DNA of 63,473 nucleotides from Sphingobacteriales bacterium (GCA_021297855.1 JAJTHM010000022.1:1-63473), one strand, 5' to 3'. Shown: positions 17,835-27,724, counted from the stretch's first letter. Made by a program: numbers and translations. Notes: a model not told the origin generated them from the sequence alone.

Positions 17835-20543
17835 ATGAATTCATTTATAGCATTTTTATTTATTTTATTTATTCATGTACAAATATTTGCTCAACAGATA
17901 GTAGATAAAGGAGTTCCATATATTAGCAATTTTAAAAATCAACAAGATAAAATTTACACACATACATGGGATTTAGACGAAGCCTCTAATAAAATAATGT
18001 ATTTCGTCAATGATAAAGGATTGCTAGAATTTGATGGGAATCAATGGAATCTATATAAAGGAAGTAAGGGAATTACTCGCTCTTTGAAAGTTAAAGCTAA
18101 TGATCTGATTTACACAGGTTCTGATAATGATTTTGGCGAATGGCGATTGAATAAAAATAATCAGTTTGAATATAAGAGTTTGTATGATAAATTCAAAAAC
18201 AGCAAGTTAATAGAAGAATTTTGGAACGTATATCTACTTCAGGAAAAAATCATATTTCAGTCTTTTAATCATTTATATATCTATCATAATGGTATTTTTA
18301 CTATTTTAAAAGCACCTAGTAGATTTGTTGCTGGAAATCAATTAGCGGGTAAAATTTATCTTGTAGATGAGAAAGATGGATTGTTAGTCTTTGATGGGGA
18401 TCAGATCAAAAATATGGAATTATCCACGTCTCTAGACTATGGTGATGTCATTGCCATAGATGATTTTGGAGGTGATATACATTTGATTACCAAAAGACAT
18501 GGCATTATTAGTGTTCATAATGGCAGAACAATTGCCTATAAACATATCCGTTCATTTCCTAAAAATGATTTAGTTTTTTCTTATCAAAGAATTAATAAAG
18601 ATTATTACGCATTGGGTACGATTCAAAACGGTGTACTAATTCTAAACAATCAGGCAGAAGTAGTTCATAAAATAAGTAAAACCAAAGGCTTACAAAATAA
18701 TACGGTCTTGAGTATGTATTATTCATCGAATGGTTATCTCTGGTTAGGTCTAGACTTTGGGATTGATGCCGTTTTTCTCAAAAGTCCAGTATCTTATTTC
18801 ATAGATTATCAAGGAGCTATAGGGACTACTTATACTGCCTTGTTAGATGCAAGAACACTTTATCTAGGTACCAATCAAGGACTATATAGCATAGAATATG
18901 AAGCGTTAAAAAATAATCGAGACAATTATCCATTTCGATTGATACCCAATTCTCAAGGGCAGGTTTGGACATTGAAAAAGGAGGGAAATATGATACTGGT
19001 AGGTCACGATAAGGGACTCTATAAATTGACGAATAATCAGCTAACTAAGATAGATGATAAGGCAGGGGTTTTAACAATATTGAAGTTAGGAAATTATGTG
19101 ATGACGGGAAATTATGGTGGTGTGCATACCTATAAAATAAATGGAACTCAAATAGCGTATTTCAAAAAGATTCCTGAATTACTCGGTTCATTTAATCAGA
19201 TGTTAAGCAGTAACAATAAGATTTTAGCCTTGCTGCCCAATGAAGGCGTGCTGGAGTTTGAGATAGATTCTAATTTTAAGTTAGTACGAAAGAAAATTTA
19301 CCCGAAACAGCGATTTGGCCAAGACCCTATACAAATATCAATAACTGGTCAGACATTAAATGTATTAACGCTAGATTCGATTTATTCAAAATCTTTATTA
19401 GTAAATGATAAAGAATTTACAGCAAGGAGGTACAGGCAGAATATTATTTTGAAAAATCATATACTTCAAGATAATTTCCTTCCCATTCGTATCGATGATT
19501 CATATGAGTTAAACTCTATTTATAATGGTTTTTCATTGAAGAATCTAGAATTGGTTGGCGATAAAAGTAACTCCAAGTTGGCTGTTCCATTGATTCGGAG
19601 TGTCTTTTCATTTGATAATTTTGAAAAAGTAAACATAGCGGATAAAGGTAAGGTGAAATTTAAGATGAATAATGTCTTGATAAATTTTGTAAGTCCTAGT
19701 TTAGATGAGGATATTGAATATCAATACATTTTATCTCCCTTGCAGGATTGGAGCACATGGGATAAAAAAACGTCTGCAGAGTTTCTTAATTTGAAGGAAG
19801 GCAAATACACGTTCAAATTAAAGGCTCGGCACTTTGATAATGTTTCAGAAATTCAGAGTTTCACCTTTGTTATTCAGCCTCCATTTTATCGAAGTTGGTG
19901 GGCATATATAGTTTATGTCATATTAATGATCCTCTCTTACTATTTTTTAAGATCTTATAATCGTGAAAAGCTCAAGAAACAGAAGATGGAATTGCTCAAG
20001 AAACAGAGAGAATCTATGGAAGAGCAGAGCAGAAAGTACAATGAAAAGATAGAGCAGGAGAGGCGAGAGAAGCTGGAGTTAGAACAAATGCAATTGAAAA
20101 AAACCTTGGAAAATAAGGAACTAGAACTAGCCAAAAAAAGTATAGATCAGATAGAAATCAATACTATGATTACCTCCATTAAGAATAAATTTGAAGAAGT
20201 TCAAAACAATTCAAAAGATAAGCTATCCAATCATTCATTTAATGAGTTCATTCAATATATCGACAAAAAAATAAATAATGAGCTAACCAAAGAGTATGAG
20301 ATAGCCTTCGATAGCTCTCAGACTAAGTTTTATGAAACACTGTTAAAGGCTCATCCATCCTTATCTGCCAAAGATCTGAGAATCTGTAGTTATCTGCTGA
20401 TGAATCTTTCTTCCAAAGAAATAGCCAAGATATTAAATGTAATGCCTACGAGCATAGATGTCAGTCGTTCCAGACTGCGAAAAAAGCTAAATCTTACCGA
20501 AGAAGATAATTTAAGAGAGTATTTGAGTGGGTTTAATGTTTAG
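17835..20543 (+). CDS. Membrane-spanning Y_Y_Y/LuxR-type transcriptional regulator (SusR-like layout)
   Basis: A 902-residue one-component sensor. A signal peptide (1-19) is followed by a long periplasmic beta-propeller-like region (about 25-590) with Reg_prop-type blades such as GLLEFDGNQWNLY and NGYLWLGLDFGID. A Y_Y_Y domain (about 600-685) comes next, then one transmembrane helix (about 690-712) and a charged cytoplasmic coiled coil (about 715-790). It ends in a helix-turn-helix (about 836-902; LSSKEIAKILNV, SIDVSRSRLRKKLNL). There is no histidine kinase domain, so signalling from a bound periplasmic oligosaccharide to the DNA-binding domain is direct, as in SusR-like proteins. It is divergent from the glucan operon, which it probably activates; this is inferred from position. 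Confidence 0.87.
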   Translation: MNSFIAFLFILFIHVQIFAQQIVDKGVPYISNFKNQQDKIYTHTWDLDEASNKIMYFVNDKGLLEFDGNQWNLYKGSKGITRSLKVKANDLIYTGSDNDFGEWRLNKNNQFEYKSLYDKFKNSKLIEEFWNVYLLQEKIIFQSFNHLYIYHNGIFTILKAPSRFVAGNQLAGKIYLVDEKDGLLVFDGDQIKNMELSTSLDYGDVIAIDDFGGDIHLITKRHGIISVHNGRTIAYKHIRSFPKNDLVFSYQRINKDYYALGTIQNGVLILNNQAEVVHKISKTKGLQNNTVLSMYYSSNGYLWLGLDFGIDAVFLKSPVSYFIDYQGAIGTTYTALLDARTLYLGTNQGLYSIEYEALKNNRDNYPFRLIPNSQGQVWTLKKEGNMILVGHDKGLYKLTNNQLTKIDDKAGVLTILKLGNYVMTGNYGGVHTYKINGTQIAYFKKIPELLGSFNQMLSSNNKILALLPNEGVLEFEIDSNFKLVRKKIYPKQRFGQDPIQISITGQTLNVLTLDSIYSKSLLVNDKEFTARRYRQNIILKNHILQDNFLPIRIDDSYELNSIYNGFSLKNLELVGDKSNSKLAVPLIRSVFSFDNFEKVNIADKGKVKFKMNNVLINFVSPSLDEDIEYQYILSPLQDWSTWDKKTSAEFLNLKEGKYTFKLKARHFDNVSEIQSFTFVIQPPFYRSWWAYIVYVILMILSYYFLRSYNREKLKKQKMELLKKQRESMEEQSRKYNEKIEQERREKLELEQMQLKKTLENKELELAKKSIDQIEINTMITSIKNKFEEVQNNSKDKLSNHSFNEFIQYIDKKINNELTKEYEIAFDSSQTKFYETLLKAHPSLSAKDLRICSYLLMNLSSKEIAKILNVMPTSIDVSRSRLRKKLNLTEEDNLREYLSGFNV

Positions 20544-20682
20544 GTTTAATGATATATTTTATGCGTATATCCTGAAATAAATAATTTTGCAAAAGGGTAA
20601 TTGCATATTTTAAGTAAATGCAATAATCTAATTTTCTGGTTGCAAAAAAAATTATACTAATAGTTAAAACAATATTATTATT

Positions 20683-22488
20683 GTGCATATTTACGAATTA
20701 GCTTCAATAGCAGATGATATGGAACCAATAATAGATACCATTTTACAAAGTGATTCAACAAAAAGCTTTATAAGTAAAGTTGTTAATTCTGTCGCACAAA
20801 AAGCAACTTCGCATATTATGCAAATTGTCCAAAATAGAATTTTGGAATATACAGTAGAAACAGCTAGAAAATGCTCATATTTAAGAACAATTCTTCATAA
20901 AGAAAATATACCAATTGATGAAATTTACTATCCATTAGGTATAAAAAATTACGGAAAAACTATCATCCCTAAATCAGCAAAAGATATTTTTTCAGAAAAC
21001 TCCAAAGTTGTAATAGTTGGAAAAGGAGGGTCAGGAAAATCAACTTTTTTAAAATATTATTTTATTAATTCTGTTAAGGATTCATACAAAATACCAATTT
21101 TTATAAATTTTAGGCAGTTCAATGAAATTGACCTCTCAGAAAATAAGAAAAGGAAAGAAATAATTAACAATATTTTCTATAAAGAAATAGTAAGCCACCT
21201 ACTCTTTCAAAAGGTTGGAATAGAAACGGATTTTGTTTTATCCTTATTTGAATCTGGCAATATGTTATTCATATTGGATGGTTACGATGAACTTAATTAT
21301 TCAATTAAAAGCTATTTGCTTAATAATTTAGATGAATTTATAATTAGATTTCCAGACAACAATTATTTAATAACAACAAGACCATATACGGATGTTACTC
21401 ATTTAACAAATTTCACAACGTATGAATTATGTGGTTTAAATGTCAAAAACGATTTCAGATTATTTATTCAAAAACAATTATTTAATAACAAAGAATTGGC
21501 GGAGAATATTCATGATACTCTGTTGAAAGACTCGAGTGAAAAATATTTGCCCTTGCTTACAAATCCTCTGTTTTTTACATTATTTATAAACTCCTACGAA
21601 AGCTATCCAAAACTACCACCAAAAAAATCTGAGTTTTATTGGCAAGTTTTCGATGCATTATATGAAAAGCATGAGACTTTTTCAAAAGCCACGTATGTAA
21701 GACCTAGATTAACGATGTTAAAACGAGAAGAATTTGAATTCGTTTTATATGCCTTTTCTTTTGTTTCATACTTCCAAAGCAAGTTTAATTTCAAAAAGAG
21801 ATACTTTGAAGAGACATTAGTTGAAATTAAGAAAAGTTATCATATCTCATTTGAAATACAATCATTTATTGAAGATTTGAAAGTTACTTTATCGATATTG
21901 GTAGATGAGGGAAATGAATTATTGTTTATTCACAGAACTTTGCAAGAGTATTTCGCAGCTAAGTTTATCACTTCTTTAAATAATACTATAAAAAATGATT
22001 TCTTTTTAAAACTATCGGAGAAGCAAGTAAAGTCATCTGAACACAATTTTTTGCTTGAGATACTTAGTGAATTGTTTCCAATAGAATATACCCAAAATTA
22101 TTTACCAGCACATTATAAGCTGTTTTTAACCTCATTTAGAGGAACATACATTCTTAGCTTACCCCATGAAATTGCAATTGAAGAAATAGATAAAGCTTTT
22201 ACTAATTTAATAGAACTTACTTCCTATTCTAATGATTTTAATGAGTTTATACGCACGTTTTTAAATACAAATAGAGATAAATATAATGAATTTCACCCAA
22301 TATTAAAGATACTAGGAACTCCAAGTGTACAAAAATGGAGTAAATATAAACATATGCTAATACTATTTTATAATCAAGAAAAATTTGAAGATTCACTTGA
22401 GCAATTTTTAAAGAAAAAAGATGATACAGTTAAGCCATTTATTGACTTCGCTTTATATCCAAATACAAAATATCCACAACAGCTGTAG
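20683..22488 (+). CDS. NACHT-family NTPase (candidate anti-phage protein)
   Basis: A 601-residue STAND-type NTPase. A helical N-terminal segment (1-100) precedes the NACHT domain with Walker A GKGGSGKST (about 113-121), Walker B FILDGYDE (196-203, with the extra acidic residue typical of NACHT) and a sensor segment LITTRP (229-234). A helical region with FIHRTLQEYFAAKFI (about 415-430) follows, then about 170 residues without recognised repeats or effector domain. The start is GTG at 20683; an ATG at 20719 (residue 13) is an alternative. Bacterial NACHT proteins include experimentally shown anti-phage proteins, some with short C-terminal domains. It is more AT-rich than its neighbours and stands alone, suggesting horizontal gain. 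The defence role is inference. Confidence 0.8.
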   Translation: MHIYELASIADDMEPIIDTILQSDSTKSFISKVVNSVAQKATSHIMQIVQNRILEYTVETARKCSYLRTILHKENIPIDEIYYPLGIKNYGKTIIPKSAKDIFSENSKVVIVGKGGSGKSTFLKYYFINSVKDSYKIPIFINFRQFNEIDLSENKKRKEIINNIFYKEIVSHLLFQKVGIETDFVLSLFESGNMLFILDGYDELNYSIKSYLLNNLDEFIIRFPDNNYLITTRPYTDVTHLTNFTTYELCGLNVKNDFRLFIQKQLFNNKELAENIHDTLLKDSSEKYLPLLTNPLFFTLFINSYESYPKLPPKKSEFYWQVFDALYEKHETFSKATYVRPRLTMLKREEFEFVLYAFSFVSYFQSKFNFKKRYFEETLVEIKKSYHISFEIQSFIEDLKVTLSILVDEGNELLFIHRTLQEYFAAKFITSLNNTIKNDFFLKLSEKQVKSSEHNFLLEILSELFPIEYTQNYLPAHYKLFLTSFRGTYILSLPHEIAIEEIDKAFTNLIELTSYSNDFNEFIRTFLNTNRDKYNEFHPILKILGTPSVQKWSKYKHMLILFYNQEKFEDSLEQFLKKKDDTVKPFIDFALYPNTKYPQQL

Positions 22489-22590
22489 CTATCTGTCGTA
22501 TTTCTGAAAGTTCGGGTCAAGGAGTTTAAATAAAATGAGTTTTTAGGAGATTATTCTTTATCAAACTATGTATCTATGTGGTTAACAAAT

Positions 22591-23334
22591 CTACTTGTTC
22601 CTCACATAAATATGCTTTATATTCTGCATTCCAGTCTCTCGTACATCTATTTCAAAACTAGGTATAGATTTTATAAGAGGCAGTAATTTCGGGAATCCAA
22701 AATTGCGCGGATCAAAGTCGGGTCTGCGTCTCAGTATATAATTTCCCAACTCTCCTAAGAATGTCCAGCCACTCTCGTCTCCCAAATCATTGACACTTTG
22801 TTTGATTAGTTTGATAGTTTCAGGATTCACTTTATTAAGTGGTTCTTTCTTTGTTTTTTCTTTTTTATCTGATTTGGAAACGACTGTTGGCTCTACTTTC
22901 TCAGCCTTGAGTATTTCTATATAGATAAATTTATTACACGCCGCAATAAAGGGCTGTGGCGTTTTCTTTTCCCCAAAACCGATGACCTTCATTCCTGCCT
23001 CACGCAGTCTGGTCGCTAGTCGTGTGAAATCACTATCACTGGATACAATGCAAAACCCATCTACTTTGCCTGAATAGAGTATGTCCATAGCATCAATGAT
23101 GAGTGCACTATCACTTGAGTTTTTACCTGTAGTATAGCTGTACTGCTGTATGGGAGTTATCGCATTTTCCAGCAAGATATTCTTCCAACCAGAAACTGTA
23201 GGTTTGGTCCAATCGGCATAGATTCTTTTGATAGTAGGTGTGCCATTCTTGGCTATTTCTTCCAACATTTCTTTCACATTGGAGTAGGGCACATTATCAG
23301 CATCAATGAGTACAGCTAGTTTTTCATCTGTCAT
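22591..23334 (-). CDS. NYN-domain (LabA/DUF88) protein with OST-HTH/LOTUS domain
   Basis: A 247-residue soluble protein. Residues 5-145 form a NYN (PIN-like) nuclease domain with acidic motifs at LAVLIDADN, SALIIDAMD and CIVSSDSDFTRLATRLRE. A charged lysine-rich linker (about 146-168) leads to a C-terminal OST-HTH/LOTUS RNA-binding-type domain (about 170-247; FPKLLPLIKSIPSFEI). The pair of domains suggests RNA binding or cleavage in the cytoplasm. This architecture is common across bacteria with little functional data. It is convergent with the NACHT gene and 22 bp downstream of the transglutaminase-like gene on the same strand. Confidence 0.88.
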   Translation of the reverse strand: MTDEKLAVLIDADNVPYSNVKEMLEEIAKNGTPTIKRIYADWTKPTVSGWKNILLENAITPIQQYSYTTGKNSSDSALIIDAMDILYSGKVDGFCIVSSDSDFTRLATRLREAGMKVIGFGEKKTPQPFIAACNKFIYIEILKAEKVEPTVVSKSDKKEKTKKEPLNKVNPETIKLIKQSVNDLGDESGWTFLGELGNYILRRRPDFDPRNFGFPKLLPLIKSIPSFEIDVRETGMQNIKHIYVRNK

Positions 23335-23356
23335 ATTTTCTATTTTACGTGTTATT

Positions 23357-24505
23357 TTATTTGGTTAAAGGTATGCCGAACAAAGTCACCGTTCTCGTAT
23401 AGAATAAACCTTTGCGCTTGGCTGGCTTGGTATTGATGTATTCCTCTACAAAAGCTTCTTGTTCTTGTATATTTTTCTCTAAATCTGCTATACTAGATTT
23501 CAATCCTTCCAGATTCAATCCCGAGCTCTTTTCTGGGTTCTTTATGGAATAAATTTTTTCAGAAGCCAACTCCACCAATTGCCTCGGAGCTTTAATCATT
23601 TGTTTTATTTGATCATCCGCTTTTGTCGGTGTAAATTTGGCATTTCTATAGTTAATAAACTCATTAAATTTTCTCACAGCCTCATTATAGTCTGCTACGG
23701 CCTCATTATAGGGCAATATGGTTGCGGTCTGTTTGAGATGAGTATATCGATCAAAAATGATTCCATGGCTTAATCCATTGGCTTCCATTCGCTCTACTGC
23801 TGCATTCATTCGTTCGACTTCATTTAATCTTGGCAGCTGTTTTAAGAGCTTTTCATAATCTATTTTTAGTTTATTCGAACTAGGTCTGGAGTAAAGAAAA
23901 TCATTTGCCTTGAGAGGATTAGCAGAAAACTGCCACAGATAGTCGAATGGATAATGCGATTTCACCAATTTCTCTGGCCTGACTTTATAATATTGATTGT
24001 CCAGTTTTTTGATAAATTGACCTCGCTCCAATCCTCCTGAGCCCCATGTCGCATCGAATATATACCACTTGCCATCTAGTTTGGCAGCATTCCACGCATG
24101 CGCCATGGCGTCGGTTGTTCCATTTTGTTTAGTGATTCCTTCTACTACATAACTTTCAAACCCCAGTTGTCTTGCCAATGCATTGAATACCTCAGAATAA
24201 TGCATGCAGACTCCTTTTCGGGTCTTTAATCCTTTTTCGATTTTATTCTCCGTCGTCTCATTGAAGTTGATAGCAAACATATTGTCTACATCATAGTCGA
24301 TATGATGCGCTGTGAAGAAGTATACCGCGCGAATTTTGTTACTATCTGAAGAGAAATTTTCTCGTATAAATTTAGCAATAGATGAAATTGAATTCGTTTG
24401 AGAATTTGGAAGTTTCAGCATTCGTTTATCTACTTCTGCATTACTAAGTTGACTACTAACGATAAGTGTTATTAATGTAAGAAAAATAGTCATAAATACT
24501 TTCAT
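23357..24505 (-). CDS. Secreted transglutaminase-like (papain-fold) protein
   Basis: A 382-residue exported protein with a signal peptide ending near SNA (about 23). The transglutaminase-like core has the Cys-His-Asp triad at KGVCMHYSE (Cys100), MAHAWNA (His136) and IFDATWG (Asp151). The C-terminal half is helical and charged, with a possible coiled coil at 330-365. Bacterial proteins of this type are often peptidases, or act on peptide crosslinks, rather than true transglutaminases. The substrate cannot be told from sequence. The gene stands 22 bp before the NYN gene. Confidence 0.85.
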   Translation of the reverse strand: MKVFMTIFLTLITLIVSSQLSNAEVDKRMLKLPNSQTNSISSIAKFIRENFSSDSNKIRAVYFFTAHHIDYDVDNMFAINFNETTENKIEKGLKTRKGVCMHYSEVFNALARQLGFESYVVEGITKQNGTTDAMAHAWNAAKLDGKWYIFDATWGSGGLERGQFIKKLDNQYYKVRPEKLVKSHYPFDYLWQFSANPLKANDFLYSRPSSNKLKIDYEKLLKQLPRLNEVERMNAAVERMEANGLSHGIIFDRYTHLKQTATILPYNEAVADYNEAVRKFNEFINYRNAKFTPTKADDQIKQMIKAPRQLVELASEKIYSIKNPEKSSGLNLEGLKSSIADLEKNIQEQEAFVEEYINTKPAKRKGLFYTRTVTLFGIPLTK

Positions 24506-24631
24506 CGCTTATGTTAAAAAATTAATATATTTAACAACATACTATAATAGATTAAAATGTTAAATCAAAGGTTTAATATTAATGGGAAGTTTCATCAATT
24601 AAAGTGATTTATCATTATTAGCATCCAGTCA

Positions 24632-25453
24632 TTAGTTCAATGGAACAAGTCCTATCTCAGCTCTATTTTTATTTATTTGATTTATTTCTAAAGGATTGTA
24701 TTTCCACTGATGTTCTCCATATTTTTGTTTTCCTTTTTCAATTTCCTCTATTCTTCGATCAATTATATATGCATAATCCTTTGGCTCTAAAAGACCATAA
24801 AACATTAGTTCTTTCGCCCATTTTTCTACATTTTTAGAAGATTCACTATCATAATAATTCATATGAATTAGGGTTGTATGTAAATTTCTGTAAAATTTGT
24901 GTTCCTTTTGAGTTATATAATTAAATGCTTGAGCAATTTCTTTTGTGTCACATTTTAAAAAGAAACTATAGGCATCTTTATCAACGGCTAAAAGTTTATC
25001 GCTGTCAAAAGTTTCTTTTAATCTATATATGTTAGAGTACTTAATAGACGTGTCTAAATATGAGACAATGTGCTTAACACTAGTGTATTTTGTGTTATAA
25101 ACACTGTCAAATTTATTTTGACATATATTTTTTATTAAATCCTGATATTTACTTAGATTTTTAATATTAAATATTTTTTCACAGTAGTTATTGTAATACG
25201 AATATTTGGCAATTATTTTTTTTAAATTTATGGTATCATTCCGATTACCATAAACATTTAACAATACTAGATAATCTTTATATCTCAATAATGAGTCATT
25301 AATCAATGAGTATGCTTGAATACTTTTGTCATACTCTCCCTCATTGTAGTATTTATAGCCATAGTTACTTTGCAAATAATATCTGCTATCGCACTGGCAA
25401 AGAATCTCAAATGGATTAATTACAAGTAAAAACAAAATGCCTATTAATTTCAT
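24632..25453 (-). CDS. Secreted protein of unknown function
   Basis: A 273-residue protein with a signal peptide ending near ILCQC (about 20); a lipoprotein is possible because Cys21 follows. The start of the mature protein (YGYKYYNEGEYDKSIQAYSLI) resembles a single TPR repeat. The rest is lysine-, asparagine- and tyrosine-rich helix without catalytic motifs. The ending NKNRAEIGLVPLN resembles the C-terminal tail of DUF6624-type proteins, a weak hint. It is AT-rich even for this window, and its closeness to the NACHT region suggests an accessory gene. Confidence 0.65.
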   Translation of the reverse strand: MKLIGILFLLVINPFEILCQCDSRYYLQSNYGYKYYNEGEYDKSIQAYSLINDSLLRYKDYLVLLNVYGNRNDTINLKKIIAKYSYYNNYCEKIFNIKNLSKYQDLIKNICQNKFDSVYNTKYTSVKHIVSYLDTSIKYSNIYRLKETFDSDKLLAVDKDAYSFFLKCDTKEIAQAFNYITQKEHKFYRNLHTTLIHMNYYDSESSKNVEKWAKELMFYGLLEPKDYAYIIDRRIEEIEKGKQKYGEHQWKYNPLEINQINKNRAEIGLVPLN

Positions 25454-25475
25454 AATTTATTATTTGACTACAATA

Positions 25476-26468
25476 CTATTCTTCTACAATCATCTTCCAA
25501 AGCTTCTCTTTTAACTTTTCGATATTCCGCATGGTGAGGGAAGATATAAAAATGACATCAAGACTCTTGGGTAATTCCTTTCGAATCCAGTCCTCTATCT
25601 CATCATCGACAAGGTCGCATTTGGTAATCGCCAGAAGTCTTTTCTTGTCTAACAATTCCGGATTATATTTTTTCAATTCTTTTAGTAGAATATTATACTC
25701 TTTTTTAACATCTTCAGTTTCGGCCGATATCATAAAGAGTAGAGCAGCATTGCGCTCTATATGTCTCAGAAAACGATGGCCGAGACCTCGACCTTCTGCA
25801 GCCCCTTCTATGATACCAGGTATATCCGCCATACAAAATGAAAGATTTTCTTTAAAACTAACCATACCGAGTTGAGGGACTAATGTGGTAAACGGATAAT
25901 TGGCGATTTCGGGCTTAGCTGCAGACACGACGGATAGAAGGGTAGATTTTCCTGCATTTGGGAATCCTACCAAGCCTACATCTGCTAAGACCTTGAGTTC
26001 AAAAATGACCCAGTCTTCTGTGCCCATTTCACCTGGTTGGGAGTAGGTTGGTGCTTGATTAGTGGCAGTTTTAAAGTAGGTATTCCCCAATCCACCGCGT
26101 CCACCAGACATCAAAATGACCTCTTGTTCTTTTTCAGTAATTTCAAATAAAACTTCACCCGTTTCAGCATTTTTACAAACAGTGCCTAATGGCACTTCCA
26201 GTATTTTATCCTCGCCATCAGAGCCAGTGCAGTTTCCCCCAGCGCCATTCACACCATCATCAGCGTGTACGTGTTTTCTATATTTCAGATGCAATAGTGT
26301 CCATAGTTGTGGATTAGCTTTGACTATAATATGACCACCACGACCTCCATTTCCGCCATCAGGACCACCTTGTGGCACAAATTTTTCTTTGCGAAAATGT
26401 CGACTACCAGCACCACCTTTGCCTGATCGACAAAATATTTTTACATAATCTATAAAGTTGTTATCCAA
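25476..26468 (-). CDS. obg: Obg family GTPase
   Basis: A 330-residue ribosome-associated GTPase involved in large-subunit assembly and stress control. The N-terminal glycine-rich Obg fold (1-158; VKIFCRSGKGGAGS, GPDGGNGGRGG) is followed by the G domain with G1 GFPNAGKST, G3 DIPGI and G4 TKCD. The C-terminal OCT domain of longer Obg proteins is missing, as is usual in this phylum. Upstream (26469-26573) there is AT-rich DNA with short repeats of a TTTTAAGT-type motif; no promoter stands out. Confidence 0.96.
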   Translation of the reverse strand: MDNNFIDYVKIFCRSGKGGAGSRHFRKEKFVPQGGPDGGNGGRGGHIIVKANPQLWTLLHLKYRKHVHADDGVNGAGGNCTGSDGEDKILEVPLGTVCKNAETGEVLFEITEKEQEVILMSGGRGGLGNTYFKTATNQAPTYSQPGEMGTEDWVIFELKVLADVGLVGFPNAGKSTLLSVVSAAKPEIANYPFTTLVPQLGMVSFKENLSFCMADIPGIIEGAAEGRGLGHRFLRHIERNAALLFMISAETEDVKKEYNILLKELKKYNPELLDKKRLLAITKCDLVDDEIEDWIRKELPKSLDVIFISSLTMRNIEKLKEKLWKMIVEE

Positions 26469-26573
26469 ACCTACTAGTTTTAAGTTGTTAGTTTCAAGTT
26501 TTAAGTGACAGGTAAATTATGCAGATATATAGTTATTTTCTGCAACTTAATATTTAAAATTTATTGTTTATAA

Positions 26574-27083
26574 TTATACATTAATCCAATACTGATTTGT
26601 CATTCTTCCTTCCCAGTCAATTGTTCCTTTTAATTCTCCACCATTCTTTTGTATAGTTCTATTCGATGCTATATTTTCAACAGAACAGGTTACTAATACT
26701 TTTTCAATACCTAATTTTTTAGCTTCTAATAATGTTAGTTCTAGAATTTTTGTGGCATATCCTCTCGACCTCATATCTGCCCTCGTCCCATAACCTATAT
26801 GACCTCCCATCACTTTTAATCTATCATTCAAATAGTGTCTTAGATTAGACATAGCAACAAATTTTCCTTGTTCATTCAATAGACAATAAGTGCTGCTCGG
26901 CACGAAATGGTCATCTGGGTCATTTTCTAATTTTTCTATTTGGCGAATAAAACTATCAAAATCAGAAGTGTCAAAAGAAAGCGGAAAAGGAGATTGTTTT
27001 TTATAATCTTCTACTTTCCCCCAACCTTTAAGCATTTCAAGATATTCATCTTTGTATTCCTTCGTTAATTTGATCAATTTCAT
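26574..27083 (-). CDS. GNAT family N-acetyltransferase
   Basis: A 169-residue acetyltransferase of the GNAT fold. The acetyl-CoA-binding motif A region is visible as GYGTRADMRSRGYATKIL (about 97-114), followed by KVLVTCSVENIASNRTIQKNGG, the usual motif B pattern with an Asn that often closes the active site. The substrate is not predictable; related proteins act on small molecules or antibiotics. It sits between adk and obg, both housekeeping genes, with gaps of 51 and 105 bp. Confidence 0.88.
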   Translation of the reverse strand: MKLIKLTKEYKDEYLEMLKGWGKVEDYKKQSPFPLSFDTSDFDSFIRQIEKLENDPDDHFVPSSTYCLLNEQGKFVAMSNLRHYLNDRLKVMGGHIGYGTRADMRSRGYATKILELTLLEAKKLGIEKVLVTCSVENIASNRTIQKNGGELKGTIDWEGRMTNQYWINV

Positions 27084-27134
27084 ATTGAATACAATAAACC
27101 ACTGATTACCTAGGCTGACAACTATTAAAAGCGA

Positions 27135-27707
27135 CTATAAGCTACCATCTATCGCCTTTGCAATATCGCCAAATATAACTTCAATTTCACCTATTCCATT
27201 GATTTTTGAAACCTTGCCTTGAGCTTGGTAGTAGGGAAGGACATGCACCGTTTTAGTGAAATATTCATCGATGCGTTTGATGAGTTTCTCAGCACTATCA
27301 TCTGCTCTTCCGCTTACTTTGGATCTTTCAGCTATTCGTTGTTCGATTTCTGCCTGCGATACGACGAGCTCCAAAACAAGATTTACCTTTTGTCCCTTAG
27401 ATTCTAAGAACTTGTCCAAAGCTGCTGCCTGTGCAACCGTGCGGGGAAATCCATCTAAGATAAATCCTTTGATATCAGTATGTTGCGACATTTCAGATTC
27501 GAGCATTCGAATGGTAATTTCATCTGGAACCAAGACACCATTGTCCATGATACTTTGAACCTCTTTGCCTAAATCTGTTTTATTCGCGATATGAGCCCGA
27601 AACATATCTCCTGTAGAAATATGTTTTAATTGATATTTCTCAATAATTTTGTCAGACTGTGTGCCTTTGCCAGCGCCGGGAGGACCGAAAATGACTAGAT
27701 TGTACAT
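27135..27707 (-). CDS. adk: Adenylate kinase
   Basis: A 190-residue adenylate kinase (ATP + AMP to 2 ADP). The P-loop GPPGAGKGTQS is at 9-19, the AMP-binding stretch STGDMFR follows at 32-38, and GFILDGFPRT is near 81-90. The LID is of the short type: residues RSKVSGRADDSAEKLIKRI replace the long zinc-bearing LID, as in many Bacteroidota. It lies 17 bp before the DUF983 gene in the direction of transcription order (DUF983 is upstream). Confidence 0.97.
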   Translation of the reverse strand: MYNLVIFGPPGAGKGTQSDKIIEKYQLKHISTGDMFRAHIANKTDLGKEVQSIMDNGVLVPDEITIRMLESEMSQHTDIKGFILDGFPRTVAQAAALDKFLESKGQKVNLVLELVVSQAEIEQRIAERSKVSGRADDSAEKLIKRIDEYFTKTVHVLPYYQAQGKVSKINGIGEIEVIFGDIAKAIDGSL

Positions 27708-27724
27708 AATTTTATAGTGATATT

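Noticed and set aside
20544-22590. CRISPR array or toxin pair around the NACHT gene
   Set aside because: No regularly spaced repeats and no partner genes are visible in the flanks.
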